Assembly (NCBI RefSeq): GCF_021432765.1
Contig: NZ_CP058908.1
Span: forward strand, 3,310,001-3,374,000
DNA from: Pseudomonas phenolilytica
GTDB taxonomy: Bacteria; Pseudomonadota; Gammaproteobacteria; Pseudomonadales; Pseudomonadaceae
Length of the DNA stretch: 64,000 bases
Reading direction: 5' to 3'
Every line of letters starts with the position of its first letter. Within the stretch, counting starts at the first letter, position 1. A model generated the notes under the pieces. That model did not search any database. It saw nothing but the letters and a program-made list of their open reading frames with translations, and was not told the origin of the DNA. The position numbers and the translations under genes were made by a program. Positions 8,066 to 19,620 of this stretch are shown in pieces.

Positions 8066-10060
8066 ATGTTTGCTTTCAACACGATAAAGGCGCGTTACAC
8101 CATCACCTTCATCGGCTTCGTGCTGCTTGTCATGCTGCTGACGATGCTCGGTATCCAGCGCTTTGTCGCGCCACAACTCATGGCCGCCGGCGAAACCATC
8201 GTGATGTCCCAGGTCACCGAAATCGGTGAGCACATCGCGATGGAGCTGGCGCGCGTCGAAGCCCAGGCACGCAGCATCACCCAGACCGTTCCGATGCTGG
8301 AAAGCGATGAGATCGACCGTATCCTGCCTGGCCTGATCGATCAGTACGGTGACGTGAAGGTGTTTGGTGGCGGCATCTGGCCCATGCCGGGCGCGCGGAC
8401 TTCCGGCCAGGATAAACACAGCACGTTCTATCACCGCGACCCGGCGGGAAAACTGATCGTCAATACGCACTGGAATTCGGCCGAGTCGCTGAACTACTTC
8501 GAGCAGCCCTGGCACCGCGGCGGCATGCAGGCTCCGCGGGGAAAATGCGTCTGGGCGGCCGCCTACAAAGACGACGCGAGCGCCGAGCCACGCACCAACT
8601 GTGCGATGACCATCTACAAGAGCGGCACCGCCTGGGGCGTTTCGACGATCGATCTGACGCTCGGCTTCTTCAATCGGCTGGTCGCCGAGAAGCAGGATGA
8701 GATCGGTGGCGAAGTCATGCTCGTCGAGGCCGACGGCAAGATCCTCAGCAACCAGCCGCAGCTGCCGGGCGACATGGTGCTGCGCAACGTCGCGGAGCTG
8801 GCCGGCCAGTCGCCGTTCATCGCCACCCTCCAGCAGGCGCTCGCGGGTCGCTCGCAGCAGGAGCGCATGACCTACAGCGCCAAGGACGGTGAGCAATTCA
8901 GCTTCTTCCTGACGCCGATCGAAGGCACGCCCTGGCTGCTGGCGGCGGCGCTGCCTACCGCGCAGCTCGAAGCGCGCAGCGATGCCATGCTCAAGACACT
9001 GGCGTCACTGCAGATTCCCATGGTCGTCGTGCTGCTGGCGCTGATGATCGTCGCGCTCAACCAGCTCATGAAGCGCCTCGGCGTGCTGCGCTCGAACATC
9101 GATGCGCTGTCGGCCGGCGATGCCGACCTGACCCAGCGAATCGCCATCAAGGGCGATGACGAAGTCGATCAGGTGGGGCGTTCGATCAACGGTTTCATCG
9201 CCTATCTGCAGAAGATGATGATCGATGTGAGCGACGCCACCACGCAGATCCACAGCGAGATCGGTCAGCTCAAGCAACTGTCCCGCACGACCAACGAGGC
9301 CCTGGCGCGACATGCGCTGGAAACGGACCAGGCGGTCACGGCCATCAACGAGATGAGTTCGACGGCCGAATCCGTTGCACAGAGCGCCAGCGATACCGCC
9401 ACCTTCACCCAGACCGCCAACCACAACGCCCTCTCCTCGAAGCGGGTCGTCGACGATGCCTCCAGCAGCGTGCGGTCGCTGGTCAGCGAAGTTGAAAGCG
9501 CAACCGCCAAGGTGCAGGCAATGGAAGCCGACGCCCAGCGCATCAACGACGTGCTCGGGGTTATCGGCGGCATCGCCGGGCAAACCAACCTGCTGGCGCT
9601 GAACGCGGCCATCGAAGCCGCGCGGGCCGGCGAGCAAGGCCGCGGTTTCGCCGTGGTCGCCGATGAGGTTCGCGCACTGGCCGCGCGTACCCAGCAGAGC
9701 ACCTCGGAAATCAACGAGACGCTGCAGCGTCTGCAGGAGGCGGTCGGTTCGGCCGTGCAGGCCATGGAACAGACCAAACTCAGCTGCCAGGCCACGGCGG
9801 ACAAAACCGCCCAGGTCACCGTCGGACTGGACGAGATGGCCGGTTCGGTGGTTCACATCAACGACCTGAGCACCCAGATCGCCACGGCCGCCGAGGAACA
9901 AAGTGCGGTGGCCGAGGAGATCAACCGCAACATGGTGGCCGTGCGCCACGTCGTCGATGAGCTGGTGGAAAGTGGCGTGAGCGTCGACCGCAGCGCCGAG
10001 TCGCTGCTGAGCACCAACGGGCGGCTCACGGCTGTCGTCAACCGGTTCAAGGTGCGCTGA
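8066..10060 (+). CDS. Methyl-accepting chemotaxis protein with large periplasmic sensor domain
   Basis: 664-residue chemoreceptor. TM1 about residues 11-30; periplasmic double-Cache-like domain about 31-310; TM2 about 312-331; HAMP about 332-385; cytoplasmic signalling helix to the end. The conserved hairpin tip is present ([20 protein letters not shown]). The sensor domain resembles dCache receptors that bind amino acids or similar small ligands, but I cannot name the ligand. It is an orphan receptor, 17 kb away from the chemosensory cluster and on the other strand, so it may signal through a different, main pathway. No C-terminal CheR-tether pentapeptide (ends RFKVR). Confidence 0.92.
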   Translation: MFAFNTIKARYTITFIGFVLLVMLLTMLGIQRFVAPQLMAAGETIVMSQVTEIGEHIAMELARVEAQARSITQTVPMLESDEIDRILPGLIDQYGDVKVFGGGIWPMPGARTSGQDKHSTFYHRDPAGKLIVNTHWNSAESLNYFEQPWHRGGMQAPRGKCVWAAAYKDDASAEPRTNCAMTIYKSGTAWGVSTIDLTLGFFNRLVAEKQDEIGGEVMLVEADGKILSNQPQLPGDMVLRNVAELAGQSPFIATLQQALAGRSQQERMTYSAKDGEQFSFFLTPIEGTPWLLAAALPTAQLEARSDAMLKTLASLQIPMVVVLLALMIVALNQLMKRLGVLRSNIDALSAGDADLTQRIAIKGDDEVDQVGRSINGFIAYLQKMMIDVSDATTQIHSEIGQLKQLSRTTNEALARHALETDQAVTAINEMSSTAESVAQSASDTATFTQTANHNALSSKRVVDDASSSVRSLVSEVESATAKVQAMEADAQRINDVLGVIGGIAGQTNLLALNAAIEAARAGEQGRGFAVVADEVRALAARTQQSTSEINETLQRLQEAVGSAVQAMEQTKLSCQATADKTAQVTVGLDEMAGSVVHINDLSTQIATAAEEQSAVAEEINRNMVAVRHVVDELVESGVSVDRSAESLLSTNGRLTAVVNRFKVR

Positions 10061-10069
10061 GTACCCTCG

Positions 10070-10093
10070 GGGCATGACGCTACCGCCATGCCC
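10070..10093. terminator. Possible hairpin between convergent genes
   Basis: GGGCATG (10070-10076) and CATGCCC (10087-10093) flank a 10-base loop immediately after the chemoreceptor stop. There is no T-run. It is a weak candidate for ending the chemoreceptor or nfxB transcript. Confidence 0.3.
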
Positions 10094-10174
10094 AACCTGC
10101 CCGATTCCAAGTGGCGCCCGCAGCAAGGAGGGCGAATAGGCGCTTGGCCTCCTGCGCCGGCAGTGCAGATCAGC

Positions 10175-10729
10175 TCAGCGGGTTATGGCTGCGCCATCGA
10201 GGAACATCCGTTCCAGCATGCCCGCGGAACTGGACCTGGCCGCACGCCCGCGGCGCTCGGCATCGACCATGCCGTAGATCAGTGCGAGAAAGAGTTCGGT
10301 GAAGACCGCCGCAGTGATGTCGATACGCAGCACCCCGGCCTGCTGCCCGCGGAGAAAGAAGGCGTCCAGCGCATCGCTGTAGGGCTGCCAGCGGCCGTCG
10401 ACAGCCGGGTCAAGGCTGTCCGGGCGATACTGGAACATCAGGAAGACCAGAATCTCGCGATGCGTCAGGTGCTCGTGGATGAGCCTGCGCAGCGCGATCA
10501 GCGGCTCGGTGGTTTGCAGCTCGCAATCGCTGATCACCTGGTTGAGCACGCGCTCGCCGTAGCTCATGAGCATCTCCACCAGATTGTCACGCGTGCCGCA
10601 AAAACGATGCAGCGTCGCCTTGCTCACGCCGGCTGCTTCCGCCAGCTCCTTCAGCGTCGCGCGCGGGCGATCGACGATGGCCACGGCCAGCGCTTTGAGG
10701 AGTCGTTCATCATGAGCAGATAGCGTCAT
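10175..10729 (-). CDS. nfxB: NfxB, TetR-family repressor of mexCD-oprJ
   Basis: 184 residues, matching P. aeruginosa NfxB closely along its length as I remember it: the start MTLSAHDERLLKALAVAIVD, the helix-turn-helix TLKELAEAAGVSKATLHRFCG at about 25-45, and the effector/dimer domain ending GMVDAERRGRAA. NfxB represses mexCD-oprJ, which here starts 172 bases away on the opposite strand, exactly as in P. aeruginosa. Loss-of-function changes in nfxB are known there to derepress the pump. The frame is intact in this window. It lies convergent to the chemoreceptor gene. Confidence 0.92.
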   Translation of the reverse strand: MTLSAHDERLLKALAVAIVDRPRATLKELAEAAGVSKATLHRFCGTRDNLVEMLMSYGERVLNQVISDCELQTTEPLIALRRLIHEHLTHREILVFLMFQYRPDSLDPAVDGRWQPYSDALDAFFLRGQQAGVLRIDITAAVFTELFLALIYGMVDAERRGRAARSSSAGMLERMFLDGAAITR

Positions 10730-10825
10730 TCGTGGTCTCAGTCAGGTCGCGGTCACGCCTCATTGTGAAGAAGCGAACGGCGCTTTGTGAAGGACGCGAT
10801 ACGTTTTACAACTAAAATGATTCAC

Positions 10826-10845
10826 TTGAGACTTTATTGACTCAA
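10826..10845. promoter_or_regulatory. Candidate NfxB operator
   Basis: TTGAG (10826-10830) and CTCAA (10841-10845) form an inverted repeat with a 10-base spacer in the AT-rich part of the nfxB-mexC gap. The position suits repression of mexC and autoregulation. I assign it by position and symmetry only. Confidence 0.35.
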
Positions 10846-10901
10846 ATAGATCGACCAAGGATCATGCGCGCCTTTTCGATCAAACGGACCCGGGTGAAAA
10901 C

Positions 10902-12047
10902 ATGGGCAGGTTGCGTGCATTGGGAATAGCCGGTGCGCTGGTAGCGGTACTGGTGGGCTGCGAACAATCCGAAGCGCCGGAGCCGGCCGCCGAGACGGCC
11001 CGTCCGGTGGATGTGGTGACGGTAGCGACCGAGCCGCTCACGCTCACGTCGGAATTGCCGGGACGCATCGAGCCGATGCGCGTCGCCGAGGTGCGCGCGC
11101 GGGTGGCCGGCATCGTGGTGCAGAAGCGCTTCGAGGAAGGCGCCGACGTGAAGGCCGGCGACCTGCTCTTCCAGATCGACCCCGCGCCGCTCAAGGCCGC
11201 GGTGTCGCGCGCCGAAGGCGAACTGGCGCGCGCGCAGGCGGCGCAGCAGGAGGCCCAGGCACGGGTGAGGCGCTACGAACCGCTGGTAAAGATCGAAGCA
11301 GTGAGCCAGCAGGACTTCGATAGCGCCACCGCCGACCTGCGCAGCGCCCAGGCCTCGGTGCGCTCGGCCCAGGCGGACGTGGAAACCGCGCGGCTGAACC
11401 TGGGCTATGCCTCGGTCAAGGCGCCGATCTCCGGGCGTATCGGCCGTGCGCTGGTGACCGAGGGCGCGCTGGTCGGCCAGGGCGACGCCACGCTGATGGC
11501 GCGCATCCAGCAGCTGGACCCGATCTACGCCGACTTCACCCAGCCGGTGGCAGACGCCCTGCGCCTGCGTGAAGCCCTGCAGAGCGGCAACCTCGCCGCC
11601 GGCCAGAGCCAGGTCCTGCGCCTGCGCATCGAAGGCACGCCTTACGAACGCGAGGGCGAGCTGCTGTTCTCCGACATCTCGGTGGACCGCGGCACTGGTC
11701 AAGTCTCGCTGCGTGGCAAGTTCGACAATGCCGACGGCTTGCTGCTGCCGGGCATGTACGTGCGCGTTACAGCCCCCCAGGGTACCGACGCCAACGCCAT
11801 TCTCGTGCCGCAACGCGCGGTGCAGCGCACCACCGATGGCAGTGCCCACGTGCTGGTGATCGGCGCCGACAGCCGCGTCGAGACGCGCCAGGTGCAGACC
11901 GGCGCCATGCATGGCTCGCGCTGGCAGATCAGCCAGGGCCTGTCCGGTGGCGAGCAGGTCATCGTCGGTGGCCTCACCGGCCTGCAGCCCGGCGCCAAGG
12001 TCGAGCCCCGTACCGCCCAGGAGTCACAGCAGGCATCGCGCCAGTAA
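10902..12047 (+). CDS. mexC: MexC, periplasmic adaptor of the MexCD-OprJ efflux pump
   Basis: 381-residue membrane-fusion lipoprotein. The signal ends in a lipobox LVGC with Cys at about residue 20. Paired lipoyl half-motifs (PGRIEPMRVAEVRARVAGIV and the later LGYASVKAPISGRIG) flank an alpha-helical hairpin rich in Ala/Gln; the barrel domain follows. Much of the chain matches P. aeruginosa MexC from memory, for example KRFEEGADVKAGDLLFQIDP. It links MexD in the inner membrane to OprJ in the outer membrane. First gene of a three-gene operon, divergent from its repressor nfxB. The start has only a weak ribosome-binding site (GGGTGA). Confidence 0.93.
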   Translation: MGRLRALGIAGALVAVLVGCEQSEAPEPAAETARPVDVVTVATEPLTLTSELPGRIEPMRVAEVRARVAGIVVQKRFEEGADVKAGDLLFQIDPAPLKAAVSRAEGELARAQAAQQEAQARVRRYEPLVKIEAVSQQDFDSATADLRSAQASVRSAQADVETARLNLGYASVKAPISGRIGRALVTEGALVGQGDATLMARIQQLDPIYADFTQPVADALRLREALQSGNLAAGQSQVLRLRIEGTPYEREGELLFSDISVDRGTGQVSLRGKFDNADGLLLPGMYVRVTAPQGTDANAILVPQRAVQRTTDGSAHVLVIGADSRVETRQVQTGAMHGSRWQISQGLSGGEQVIVGGLTGLQPGAKVEPRTAQESQQASRQ

Positions 12048-12158
12048 GCCCATCGACGATCTTGCGAACCAGACCAAGGCGGATGCAGGTGAGAGAACGC
12101 CCCACCGCGCCGCCGCCGCGCAGCAGATCGTAAGCGAAGCCTCCGCGAGGAATTTCAC

Positions 12159-15100
12159 ATGTCACTGTTCTTCATCAAGCGTCCCAACTTCGCGTGGGTG
12201 GTGGCGCTGTTCATTACCCTGGCCGGTCTGCTGGCGATTCCCCTGCTGCCAGTCTCCCAGTACCCCAGCGTGGCGCCGCCGCAGATCACCGTCACCGCCA
12301 CCTACCCCGGCGCCTCGGCGCAGGTGTTGGTCGATTCGGTCACCAGCGTGATCGAGGAGGAGCTCAACGGCGCCAAGGGCCTGCTCTACTTTGAGTCCAC
12401 CAGCAACTCCAACGGCATGGCCGAGGTGGTGGTCACCTTCCAGCCCGGCACCAACCCGGAACTGGCCCAGGTCGACGTGCAGAACCGCCTGAAGAAGGCC
12501 GAGGCGCGCATGCCGCAGGCCGTGCTCACGCAGGGACTGGAAGTCGAGCAGACCAGCGCCGGCTTCCTGCTGATCTACGCGCTCAGCTACAAGGAAGGCG
12601 CACAGCGCAGCGACACCACCGCCCTTGGTGACTACGCGGCGCGCAACATCAACAACGAGCTGCGCCGAGTGTCCGGCGTCGGCAAGCTGCAGTTCTTCTC
12701 CTCCGAAGCCGCCATGCGCGTGTGGATCGATCCGCAGAAGCTGGTCGGCTACGGCCTGTCCATCGATGACGTGAGCAACGCCATCCGCGGGCAGAACGTG
12801 CAGGTGCCGGCCGGCAGCTTCGGCGCCTCTCCCGGCAGCAGCGAGCAGGAGCTGACCGCCACCCTCGCCGTGAAAGGCACCCTGGATGACCCGGACGAGT
12901 TCGGCCGCATCGTCCTGCGCGCCAATCCGGACGGTTCTGCCGTGAAGCTGGCCGACGTCGCGCGCCTGGAGGTGGGCAGCGAAAGCTACAACTTCACCGC
13001 ACGTCTGGATGGCAAGCCCACCGTGGCCGGCGCCATCCAGCTCTCGCCCGGCGCCAACGCGCTGCAGACCGCCGCGCTGGTGAAACAGCGGCTGGACGAG
13101 CTGTCAGCCAACTTCCCCGACGACGTCGAGTACTCGGTGCCCTACGACACTTCGCGCTTCGTCGGCGTGGCCATCGAGAAGGTCATCCACACGCTGATCG
13201 AAGCCATGGTGCTGGTATTCCTGGTGATGTTCCTGTTCCTGCAGAACGTGCGCTACACGCTGATCCCGGCGATCGTGGTGCCGGTGTGCCTGCTGGGCAC
13301 GCTGACGATGATGTACCTGCTGGGCTTCTCGGTGAACATGATGACCATGTTCGGCATGGTGCTGGCCATCGGCATCCTGGTGGACGACGCCATCGTGGTG
13401 GTGGAGAACGTCGAGCGGATCATGGCCGAGGAAGGCCTCTCCCCGCCCGCCGCCACGGTCAAGGCGATGGGCCAGGTATCCGGCGCGATCATCGGTATCA
13501 CGCTGGTGCTCTCGGCGGTGTTCCTGCCGCTGGCGTTCATGGCCGGCTCCGTCGGGGTGATCTACCAGCAGTTCTCGCTGTCGCTGGCGGTGTCGATCCT
13601 GTTCTCGGGCTTTCTCGCCCTGACCTTCACCCCGGCCCTGTGCGCCACGCTGCTCAAGCCGATCCCCGAGGGACACCACGAAAAACGCGGCTTCTTCGGT
13701 GCCTTCAACCGGGGCTTCGCTCGCCTGACCGAGCGCTATACCCGGCTGAATGGTGCGCTGGCGCGGCGCGCCGGACGCTACATGCTGATCTATGCCGGCA
13801 TCGTCGCGCTGCTCGGCTACAGCTACCTGCGCCTGCCGGAATCCTTCGTGCCGGTGGAGGACCAGGGCTACATGATCGTCGACATCCAGCTGCCGCCGGG
13901 CGCCACCCGCGCGCGCACCGATGTCACCGGCCAGCAGCTGGAGCAATTCCTGCAATCGCGCGAGGCGGTGGCGTCGTCCTTCCTGGTGATGGGCTTCAGT
14001 TTTTCCGGCATGGGCGAGAATGCCGCGCTGGCCTTTCCGACCTTGAAAGACTGGTCGGTGCGCGATCAATCGCAATCCGCCGAAGCGGAAACAGCCGCAG
14101 TGAATGAGCGCTTCGCCGGCATCAGCGATGGCGCGATCATGGCCGTGACGCCGCCACCAATCGACGGCCTGGGCAACTCTGGCGGCTTCTCGCTGCGCCT
14201 GCAGGATCGCGCCGGTCTCGGCCGCGAGGCGTTGCTGGCGGCCCGCGACCAGCTGCTCGGCCAGGCCAACGGCAACCCGAAGATTCTCTACGCCATGATG
14301 GAAGGCCTCGCCGAGGCGCCGCAGCTGCGCCTCAAGATCGACCGGGAAAAGGCGCGCACGCTGGGTGTCAGTTTCGAGTCCATCAGCAGCGCGCTGTCCA
14401 CCGCGTTCGGCTCCTCGGTGATCAACGACTTCGCCAACGCCGGCCGCCAGCAACGCGTGGTGGTGCAGGCCGAACAGGGCGACCGGATGACGCCCGAAGC
14501 CGTGCTCAAGCTCTACGTACCCAACAGTTCCGGCGAGCTGGTGCCGCTGTCCGCCTTCGTCAGCACCGGCTGGGAAGAAGGCCCGGTGCAGCTGGCGCGC
14601 TACAACGGCTACCCGTCGATCCGCATTTCCGGCGACGCCGCGCCCGGCGTCAGTACCGGCGAAGCGATGGCCGAGATGCAGCGCCTGGCCGCCGAGCTGC
14701 CAACCGGCATCGGCTACGAATGGACCGGCCTCTCCTACCAGGAGAAGGTGGCCAGCGGCCAGGCCAGCCAACTGTTCGCGCTGGCGATCCTGGTGGTGTT
14801 CCTGCTGCTGGTAGCGCTCTACGAGAGCTGGGCAATCCCGCTGGCGGTGATGCTCATCGTGCCGATCGGCGCCCTCGGCGCGGTGCTCGCGGTGACAGCC
14901 ACCGGACTGCCCAACGACGTGTACTTCAAGGTCGGCCTGATCACCATCATCGGCCTGGCGGCGAAGAATGCGATCCTCATCGTCGAGTTCGCCAAGGAGC
15001 TCTGGGAACAGGGCCACAGCCTGCGCGACGCCGCCATCCAGGCCGCACGCCTGCGCTTTCGCCCGATCATCATGACTTCCATGGCGTTCATTCTCGGCGT

Positions 15101-15290
15101 GGTACCGCTGGTGATCGCCAGCGGCGCCGGCGCGGCCAGTCAGCGCGCCATCGGCACCGGAGTCATCGGCGGCATGCTCAGCGCCACCCTGCTGGGGGTG
15201 ATCTTCGTGCCCGTCTGCTTCGTCTGGCTGCTGTCGCTGCTGCGTCGCCAGCCCAAAACTGCGCATCAACCCTCGGAGACCGCGCAATGA
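12159..15290 (+). CDS. mexD: MexD, RND efflux transporter
   Basis: 1043-residue HAE1-type RND pump. It has twelve expected membrane segments with two large periplasmic loops after TM1 and TM7. TM4 carries the proton-relay Asp pair in [13 protein letters not shown], and the start [18 protein letters not shown] is typical. It exports fluoroquinolones, some beta-lactams, macrolides, biocides and dyes in P. aeruginosa; the range here is inferred. It begins 111 bases after mexC with GAGG as ribosome-binding site. Its TGA overlaps the oprJ ATG by 4 bases. Confidence 0.94.
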   Translation: MSLFFIKRPNFAWVVALFITLAGLLAIPLLPVSQYPSVAPPQITVTATYPGASAQVLVDSVTSVIEEELNGAKGLLYFESTSNSNGMAEVVVTFQPGTNPELAQVDVQNRLKKAEARMPQAVLTQGLEVEQTSAGFLLIYALSYKEGAQRSDTTALGDYAARNINNELRRVSGVGKLQFFSSEAAMRVWIDPQKLVGYGLSIDDVSNAIRGQNVQVPAGSFGASPGSSEQELTATLAVKGTLDDPDEFGRIVLRANPDGSAVKLADVARLEVGSESYNFTARLDGKPTVAGAIQLSPGANALQTAALVKQRLDELSANFPDDVEYSVPYDTSRFVGVAIEKVIHTLIEAMVLVFLVMFLFLQNVRYTLIPAIVVPVCLLGTLTMMYLLGFSVNMMTMFGMVLAIGILVDDAIVVVENVERIMAEEGLSPPAATVKAMGQVSGAIIGITLVLSAVFLPLAFMAGSVGVIYQQFSLSLAVSILFSGFLALTFTPALCATLLKPIPEGHHEKRGFFGAFNRGFARLTERYTRLNGALARRAGRYMLIYAGIVALLGYSYLRLPESFVPVEDQGYMIVDIQLPPGATRARTDVTGQQLEQFLQSREAVASSFLVMGFSFSGMGENAALAFPTLKDWSVRDQSQSAEAETAAVNERFAGISDGAIMAVTPPPIDGLGNSGGFSLRLQDRAGLGREALLAARDQLLGQANGNPKILYAMMEGLAEAPQLRLKIDREKARTLGVSFESISSALSTAFGSSVINDFANAGRQQRVVVQAEQGDRMTPEAVLKLYVPNSSGELVPLSAFVSTGWEEGPVQLARYNGYPSIRISGDAAPGVSTGEAMAEMQRLAAELPTGIGYEWTGLSYQEKVASGQASQLFALAILVVFLLLVALYESWAIPLAVMLIVPIGALGAVLAVTATGLPNDVYFKVGLITIIGLAAKNAILIVEFAKELWEQGHSLRDAAIQAARLRFRPIIMTSMAFILGVVPLVIASGAGAASQRAIGTGVIGGMLSATLLGVIFVPVCFVWLLSLLRRQPKTAHQPSETAQ

Positions 15291-16702
15291 CCGCCCTGCG
15301 CAAACCTGCCCTCATGCTGCTGGCCCTGGCCCTGTCCGGCTGCTCGCTGGCGCCCAGCTACGAACATCCCCAAGCGCCGGTGGCACAGAGCTGGAGCGCC
15401 ACCACCCAGACGGGTACGGCAGCGGCCAGCCTGGAGTGGCAGCGCTTCATCGTCGACCCTGACTTGCGCCAGCTGGTGAGCATTGCCCTGGACAACAATC
15501 GCTCGCTGCGCCAGACCCTGCTGGACATCGAGCAGGCGCGCGCCCAGTACCGCATCCAGCGCGCCGACCGCGTACCCGGCCTGAATGGCTCCGCCAATGG
15601 CAATCGCCAACGGTTGCCGGCGGATCTGTCGAACAGCGGCAGCTCGGGCGTCAGCAGCAGCTATCAGGTCGGCCTATCGCTGCCCGAGTACGAGCTGGAC
15701 CTGTTCGGCCGGGTGAAGAACCTGACCGACGCGGCGCTGGAGCAGTACCTCTCTACCGAGGAAGCCGGCCGCAGCGCGCGCATCGCGTTGATCGCCGAAG
15801 TCAGCCAGGCGTATCTCACCTACGACGGCGCCCAACGGCGCCTGTTGCTCACCGAGCAGACCCTGGCCAGCCGCGAAAACTCGCTGGGCCTGATCAGCCA
15901 GCGGCGCACCGCCGGCGCGGCTACCGCACTGGACTATCAGGAAGCGCTCGGGCTGGTCGAGCAGGCCCGCGCCGAGCTGGAAAGCAACGCGCGGCAGAAG
16001 CAGCAGGCGCTCAACGCCCTGGTGCTGCTGCTCGGCACCGCGGACGCAGCCCAGCACGTCCCGCAGGCACCGCAGGACAAGCCCATGCTGATTCAGGACA
16101 TCGCGCCGGGCACCCCGTCCGAACTGATCGAACGCCGCCCGGACATTCTCGCTGCCGAACATCGGCTCAAGGCGCGCAACGCCGACATCGGTGCGGCCCG
16201 CGCGGCGTTCTTTCCGCGCATCAGCCTGACCGGCAGCTTCGGCACGGCCAGCGCGGAAATCTCCGGGCTGTTCGATGGCGGTTCGCGCGCCTGGAGCTTC
16301 GTACCGACGCTGTCGCTGCCGATCTTCGATGCCGGGCGCAACAGCGCCAACCTGGATCTGGCCAAGGTGCGCAAGGACTCGGCCGTCGCGGCTTACGAAG
16401 GCACCATCCAGACCGCCTTCCGCGAAGTGGCTGATGCACTGAGCGCCACCGACACCCTGCGTCGCGAGGAAACCGCACGGCGGAACCTGGCCAACACCAG
16501 CAGCGCGACGCTGAAGCTCGCCAAGGCGCGCTACGAGGGCGGCGTGGATAGCCACCTGCGCTACCTCGATGCGCAGCGTAGCCACTTCACCAATGAGTCC
16601 GATTACATCGAGACCAGCACACGACGACAGATCGCCCTTGTCGATCTGTTCCGCAGCCTGGGCGGCGGCTGGAGCAACGGCACGCCGTTCGCGAATCGGT
16701 GA
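15287..16702 (+). CDS. oprJ: OprJ, outer-membrane channel of MexCD-OprJ
   Basis: 471-residue TolC-superfamily lipoprotein (about 479 in P. aeruginosa). Lipobox LSGC at residue 18, two repeated OEP domains rich in coiled coil, and the family motifs ELDLFGR and [21 protein letters not shown]. It forms the trimeric duct through the outer membrane for MexD. The ATG at 15287 overlaps the mexD stop, so translation is probably coupled. Nothing suggests damage to the frame. Confidence 0.92.
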   Translation: MTALRKPALMLLALALSGCSLAPSYEHPQAPVAQSWSATTQTGTAAASLEWQRFIVDPDLRQLVSIALDNNRSLRQTLLDIEQARAQYRIQRADRVPGLNGSANGNRQRLPADLSNSGSSGVSSSYQVGLSLPEYELDLFGRVKNLTDAALEQYLSTEEAGRSARIALIAEVSQAYLTYDGAQRRLLLTEQTLASRENSLGLISQRRTAGAATALDYQEALGLVEQARAELESNARQKQQALNALVLLLGTADAAQHVPQAPQDKPMLIQDIAPGTPSELIERRPDILAAEHRLKARNADIGAARAAFFPRISLTGSFGTASAEISGLFDGGSRAWSFVPTLSLPIFDAGRNSANLDLAKVRKDSAVAAYEGTIQTAFREVADALSATDTLRREETARRNLANTSSATLKLAKARYEGGVDSHLRYLDAQRSHFTNESDYIETSTRRQIALVDLFRSLGGGWSNGTPFANR

Positions 16703-16871
16703 GGGTTGCTTCAGCACTTCGCGGAAAGCATCGCCCGCACTGAGGCGAACAGGATGAAACGCGCTTTGTGGTCGATACTCAGCGAACCGCCGAAACGCTG
16801 ACTCAGGTCATGCCTGACGCCGCGATACAAGCGCTTGATAGCTGGGAATCGACGATAGGGAGCGTTTTCGA

Positions 16872-18299
16872 ATGTCTCAATCTGCGCAAAAGCTGCGCCT
16901 GAGTGCTCTGATTGCACTCGTGGTCGGCTCGATGATCGGCGGCGGCATCTTTTCGCTGCCGCAGAACATGGCGGCCAGCGCCAGCGCCGGCGCCGTGCTG
17001 ATCGGCTGGGGCATCACCGGGGTCGGCATGCTCACGCTGGCGCTGGTGTTCCAGACGCTGGCGAACCGTAAACCCGAGCTGGATACCGGCGTCTATGCCT
17101 ACGCCAAGGCAGGCTTCGGCGACTACATGGGCTTTTCGTCGGCCTGGGGTTACTGGATCAGCGCCTGGATCGGCAACGTCAGTTACATGGTCCTGTTGTT
17201 CAGCACCCTCGGGCTGTTCTTCCCGGCCTTCGGCGAGGGTAATACCGGGCCGGCGATCGCCTGTGCGTCCGTGCTGCTCTGGGCCATCCACTTCCTGGTG
17301 CTGCGCGGCATCCGCGAGGCCGCCTTCCTCAACCTGATCACCACCATCGCCAAGGTCGTACCGCTGGTGCTGTTCATCGTGCTCGCTGCGCTGGCCTTCA
17401 GGTTCGACATCTTCGTCGCCGACTTCTGGGGCAAAGGCAACCTGGAACTGGGCAGCGTCATGAACCAGGTGCGCGGAATGATGCTGGTCACCGTCTGGGT
17501 ATTCATCGGTATCGAAGGCGCCAACATCTACTCGGCACGGGCGCAGGATCGCCGGGACATCGGCAAGGCGACGGTGATCGGCTTCTATGGCGTGCTGCTT
17601 CTGCTGGTGCTGGTGAACGTGCTTTCGATGGGCATCATGAGCCAGCCGGAACTGGCGGCGTTGAAGAACCCGTCGATGGCCGGCGTGCTGGAGCATGTGG
17701 TCGGGCGCTGGGGGGCCTTGCTGGTCAGCGTCGGCCTGATCGTCTCGTTGCTCGGCGGCCTGCTGGCCTGGACGCTGCTTTGCGCCGAGATCCTCTTCGC
17801 CGGCGCCCGGGATCACACCATGCCGGCGTTCCTGCGCAAAGAGAACGCCCGGCAAGTCCCGAGCAACGCGCTGTGGCTGTCCAACGGGCTGATCCAGCTA
17901 ATGCTGGTGATCACCCTGTTCAACGACGCCACCTACCTCCACCTGCTGTACCTGGCGACGTCGATGATCCTGGTGCCCTACTTCTGGTCGGCCGCCTATG
18001 CGGTGCTGGTGAGCTGGCGCGGCGAAACCTATGAGAACGAACCGGGCGCGCGCCGCAAGGACCTGCTGATCGCCCTGGTTGCGTTGCTCTACGCCGCGTG
18101 GCTGCTATATGCCGGTGGCGTTCAGTACCTGCTGTTGTCGGCCCTGCTCTATGCCCCTGGCGCGTTGCTGTTCGCCAGGGCCAGACGTGAGTGCGGCCAG
18201 TCGGTGTTCACCTTGCTGGAAAAGCTGATCTTCGCTGGCGTGCTGATCGGTGCAGTGATCGCCGCCTACGGCCTGTATGACGGCTTCCTGACCCTTTGA
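16872..18299 (+). CDS. arcD: ArcD, arginine/ornithine antiporter
   Basis: 475-residue APC-superfamily transporter with about 12-13 membrane segments. The N-terminus [23 protein letters not shown] has the family's GSMIGxGIF substrate-binding helix break. It exchanges external arginine for internal ornithine, feeding the arginine deiminase pathway. First gene of arcDAB, with AGGGAG 8 bases before the ATG. I looked for an Anr/FNR box (TTGAT-N4-ATCAA) in the 169-base upstream gap and found no good match, although the pathway is anaerobically induced in pseudomonads. Confidence 0.9.
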   Translation: MSQSAQKLRLSALIALVVGSMIGGGIFSLPQNMAASASAGAVLIGWGITGVGMLTLALVFQTLANRKPELDTGVYAYAKAGFGDYMGFSSAWGYWISAWIGNVSYMVLLFSTLGLFFPAFGEGNTGPAIACASVLLWAIHFLVLRGIREAAFLNLITTIAKVVPLVLFIVLAALAFRFDIFVADFWGKGNLELGSVMNQVRGMMLVTVWVFIGIEGANIYSARAQDRRDIGKATVIGFYGVLLLLVLVNVLSMGIMSQPELAALKNPSMAGVLEHVVGRWGALLVSVGLIVSLLGGLLAWTLLCAEILFAGARDHTMPAFLRKENARQVPSNALWLSNGLIQLMLVITLFNDATYLHLLYLATSMILVPYFWSAAYAVLVSWRGETYENEPGARRKDLLIALVALLYAAWLLYAGGVQYLLLSALLYAPGALLFARARRECGQSVFTLLEKLIFAGVLIGAVIAAYGLYDGFLTL

Positions 18300-18351
18300 T
18301 CGGCCTGGCCTGCCGTCGGGCAAGGCCAGGGGCATGACAGGAGATTTCCTC

Positions 18352-19608
18352 ATGGCTATTCCCACCGCCCCCCTGGGCGTGCACTCGGAAGTCGGCAAGC
18401 TGCGCCAGGTGCTGGTCTGCTCGCCGGGCCTGGCCCATCAACGTCTCACGCCATCCAACTGCGACGAACTGCTGTTCGACGATGTGCTGTGGGTCAGCCA
18501 GGCCAAGCGTGACCATTTCGACTTCGTCACCAAGATGCGCGAGCGCGGCGTCGAGGTGCTGGAAATGCACAACCTGCTCACCGAAACCCTGCACAACGCC
18601 GACGCCAAGCGCTGGCTGCTCGACCGCAAGCTGACGCCCAATCTGATCGGGCTCGGCCTGCATCACGAGGTGCGCGCCTGGATGGAAGAGCTGGAGCCAC
18701 GCCGGCTGGCCGAATACCTGATCGGCGGCGTCTGTGCCGACGACCTGCACGGGACGCAGAGCGGCGAGATCGTGAAGATGTTTCGCGACTACCTGGGCCA
18801 CTCGAGCTTCATCCTGCCGCCACTGCCAAACACCCTGTTCACCCGTGACACCACGTGCTGGATCTATGGCGGCGTGACGCTCAACCCGATGCACTGGACT
18901 GCGCGCCGGCAGGAAACGCTGCTCGCCGCCGCCATCTACCGCTTTCACCCAACCTTCGCCCATGCGGATTTCCAGGTCTGGTACGGCGACCCGGAGCAGG
19001 ATCACGGCCTCGCCACACTCGAGGGCGGCGACGTGATGCCGCTGGGCAATGGCGTGGTGCTGATCGGCATGGGCGAGCGCTCCTCGCGCCAGGCCATCGG
19101 CCAGCTGGCGCAATCGCTGTTCCAGCAGGGCGCCGCCGAGCGAGTGATTGTCGCCGGGCTGCCGGTAAGCCGCGCCGCCATGCACCTGGATACCGTGTTC
19201 AGCTTCTGCGATCGCGATCTGGTGACCATCTACCCCGAAGCGGTGCAGACGATCACCCCCTTCAGCCTGCGCCCGGACGAGAGCAGATCCGGCGGGATCG
19301 ACGTGCGCCGCGAAGAAAAGAGCTTTCTCGAGGTGGTCGCCGAAGCCCTCGGCATCCAAAAGCTACGCACCGTGGCAACCGGCGGCGACAGCTACGAAGC
19401 TGAGCGCGAGCAGTGGGACGACGGCAACAACGTGGTCGCGCTTGAGCCCGGCGTGGTCATCGGTTACGACCGCAACACCTATACCAACACCCTGCTGCGC
19501 AAGGCCGGCGTCGAGGTCATCACCATCGATGCCAGCGAACTGGGCCGCGGCCGTGGCGGCGGCCACTGCATGACCTGCCCGATCATCCGCGATCCGGTCG
19601 ACTATTGA
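18352..19608 (+). CDS. arcA: ArcA, arginine deiminase
   Basis: Hydrolyses L-arginine to citrulline and ammonia in the cytoplasm, the first step of fermentative arginine use. With the ATG at 18352 (GGAG 9 bases upstream) the protein has 418 residues, the P. aeruginosa length. The nucleophile is Cys406 in GGGHCMTCP, and the guanidinium-binding segment [12 protein letters not shown] is present. The 18334 in-frame ATG lies within the ribosome-binding site and is less likely. It sits 52 bases after arcD and 12 before arcB. Confidence 0.95.
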   Translation: MAIPTAPLGVHSEVGKLRQVLVCSPGLAHQRLTPSNCDELLFDDVLWVSQAKRDHFDFVTKMRERGVEVLEMHNLLTETLHNADAKRWLLDRKLTPNLIGLGLHHEVRAWMEELEPRRLAEYLIGGVCADDLHGTQSGEIVKMFRDYLGHSSFILPPLPNTLFTRDTTCWIYGGVTLNPMHWTARRQETLLAAAIYRFHPTFAHADFQVWYGDPEQDHGLATLEGGDVMPLGNGVVLIGMGERSSRQAIGQLAQSLFQQGAAERVIVAGLPVSRAAMHLDTVFSFCDRDLVTIYPEAVQTITPFSLRPDESRSGGIDVRREEKSFLEVVAEALGIQKLRTVATGGDSYEAEREQWDDGNNVVALEPGVVIGYDRNTYTNTLLRKAGVEVITIDASELGRGRGGGHCMTCPIIRDPVDY

Positions 19609-19620
19609 GGAGGCAACCCG

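Noticed and set aside
16703..16871. Anr/FNR box before arcD
   Set aside because: TTGAT occurs near 16834, but the second half-site ATCAA is not at the required 4-base spacing.
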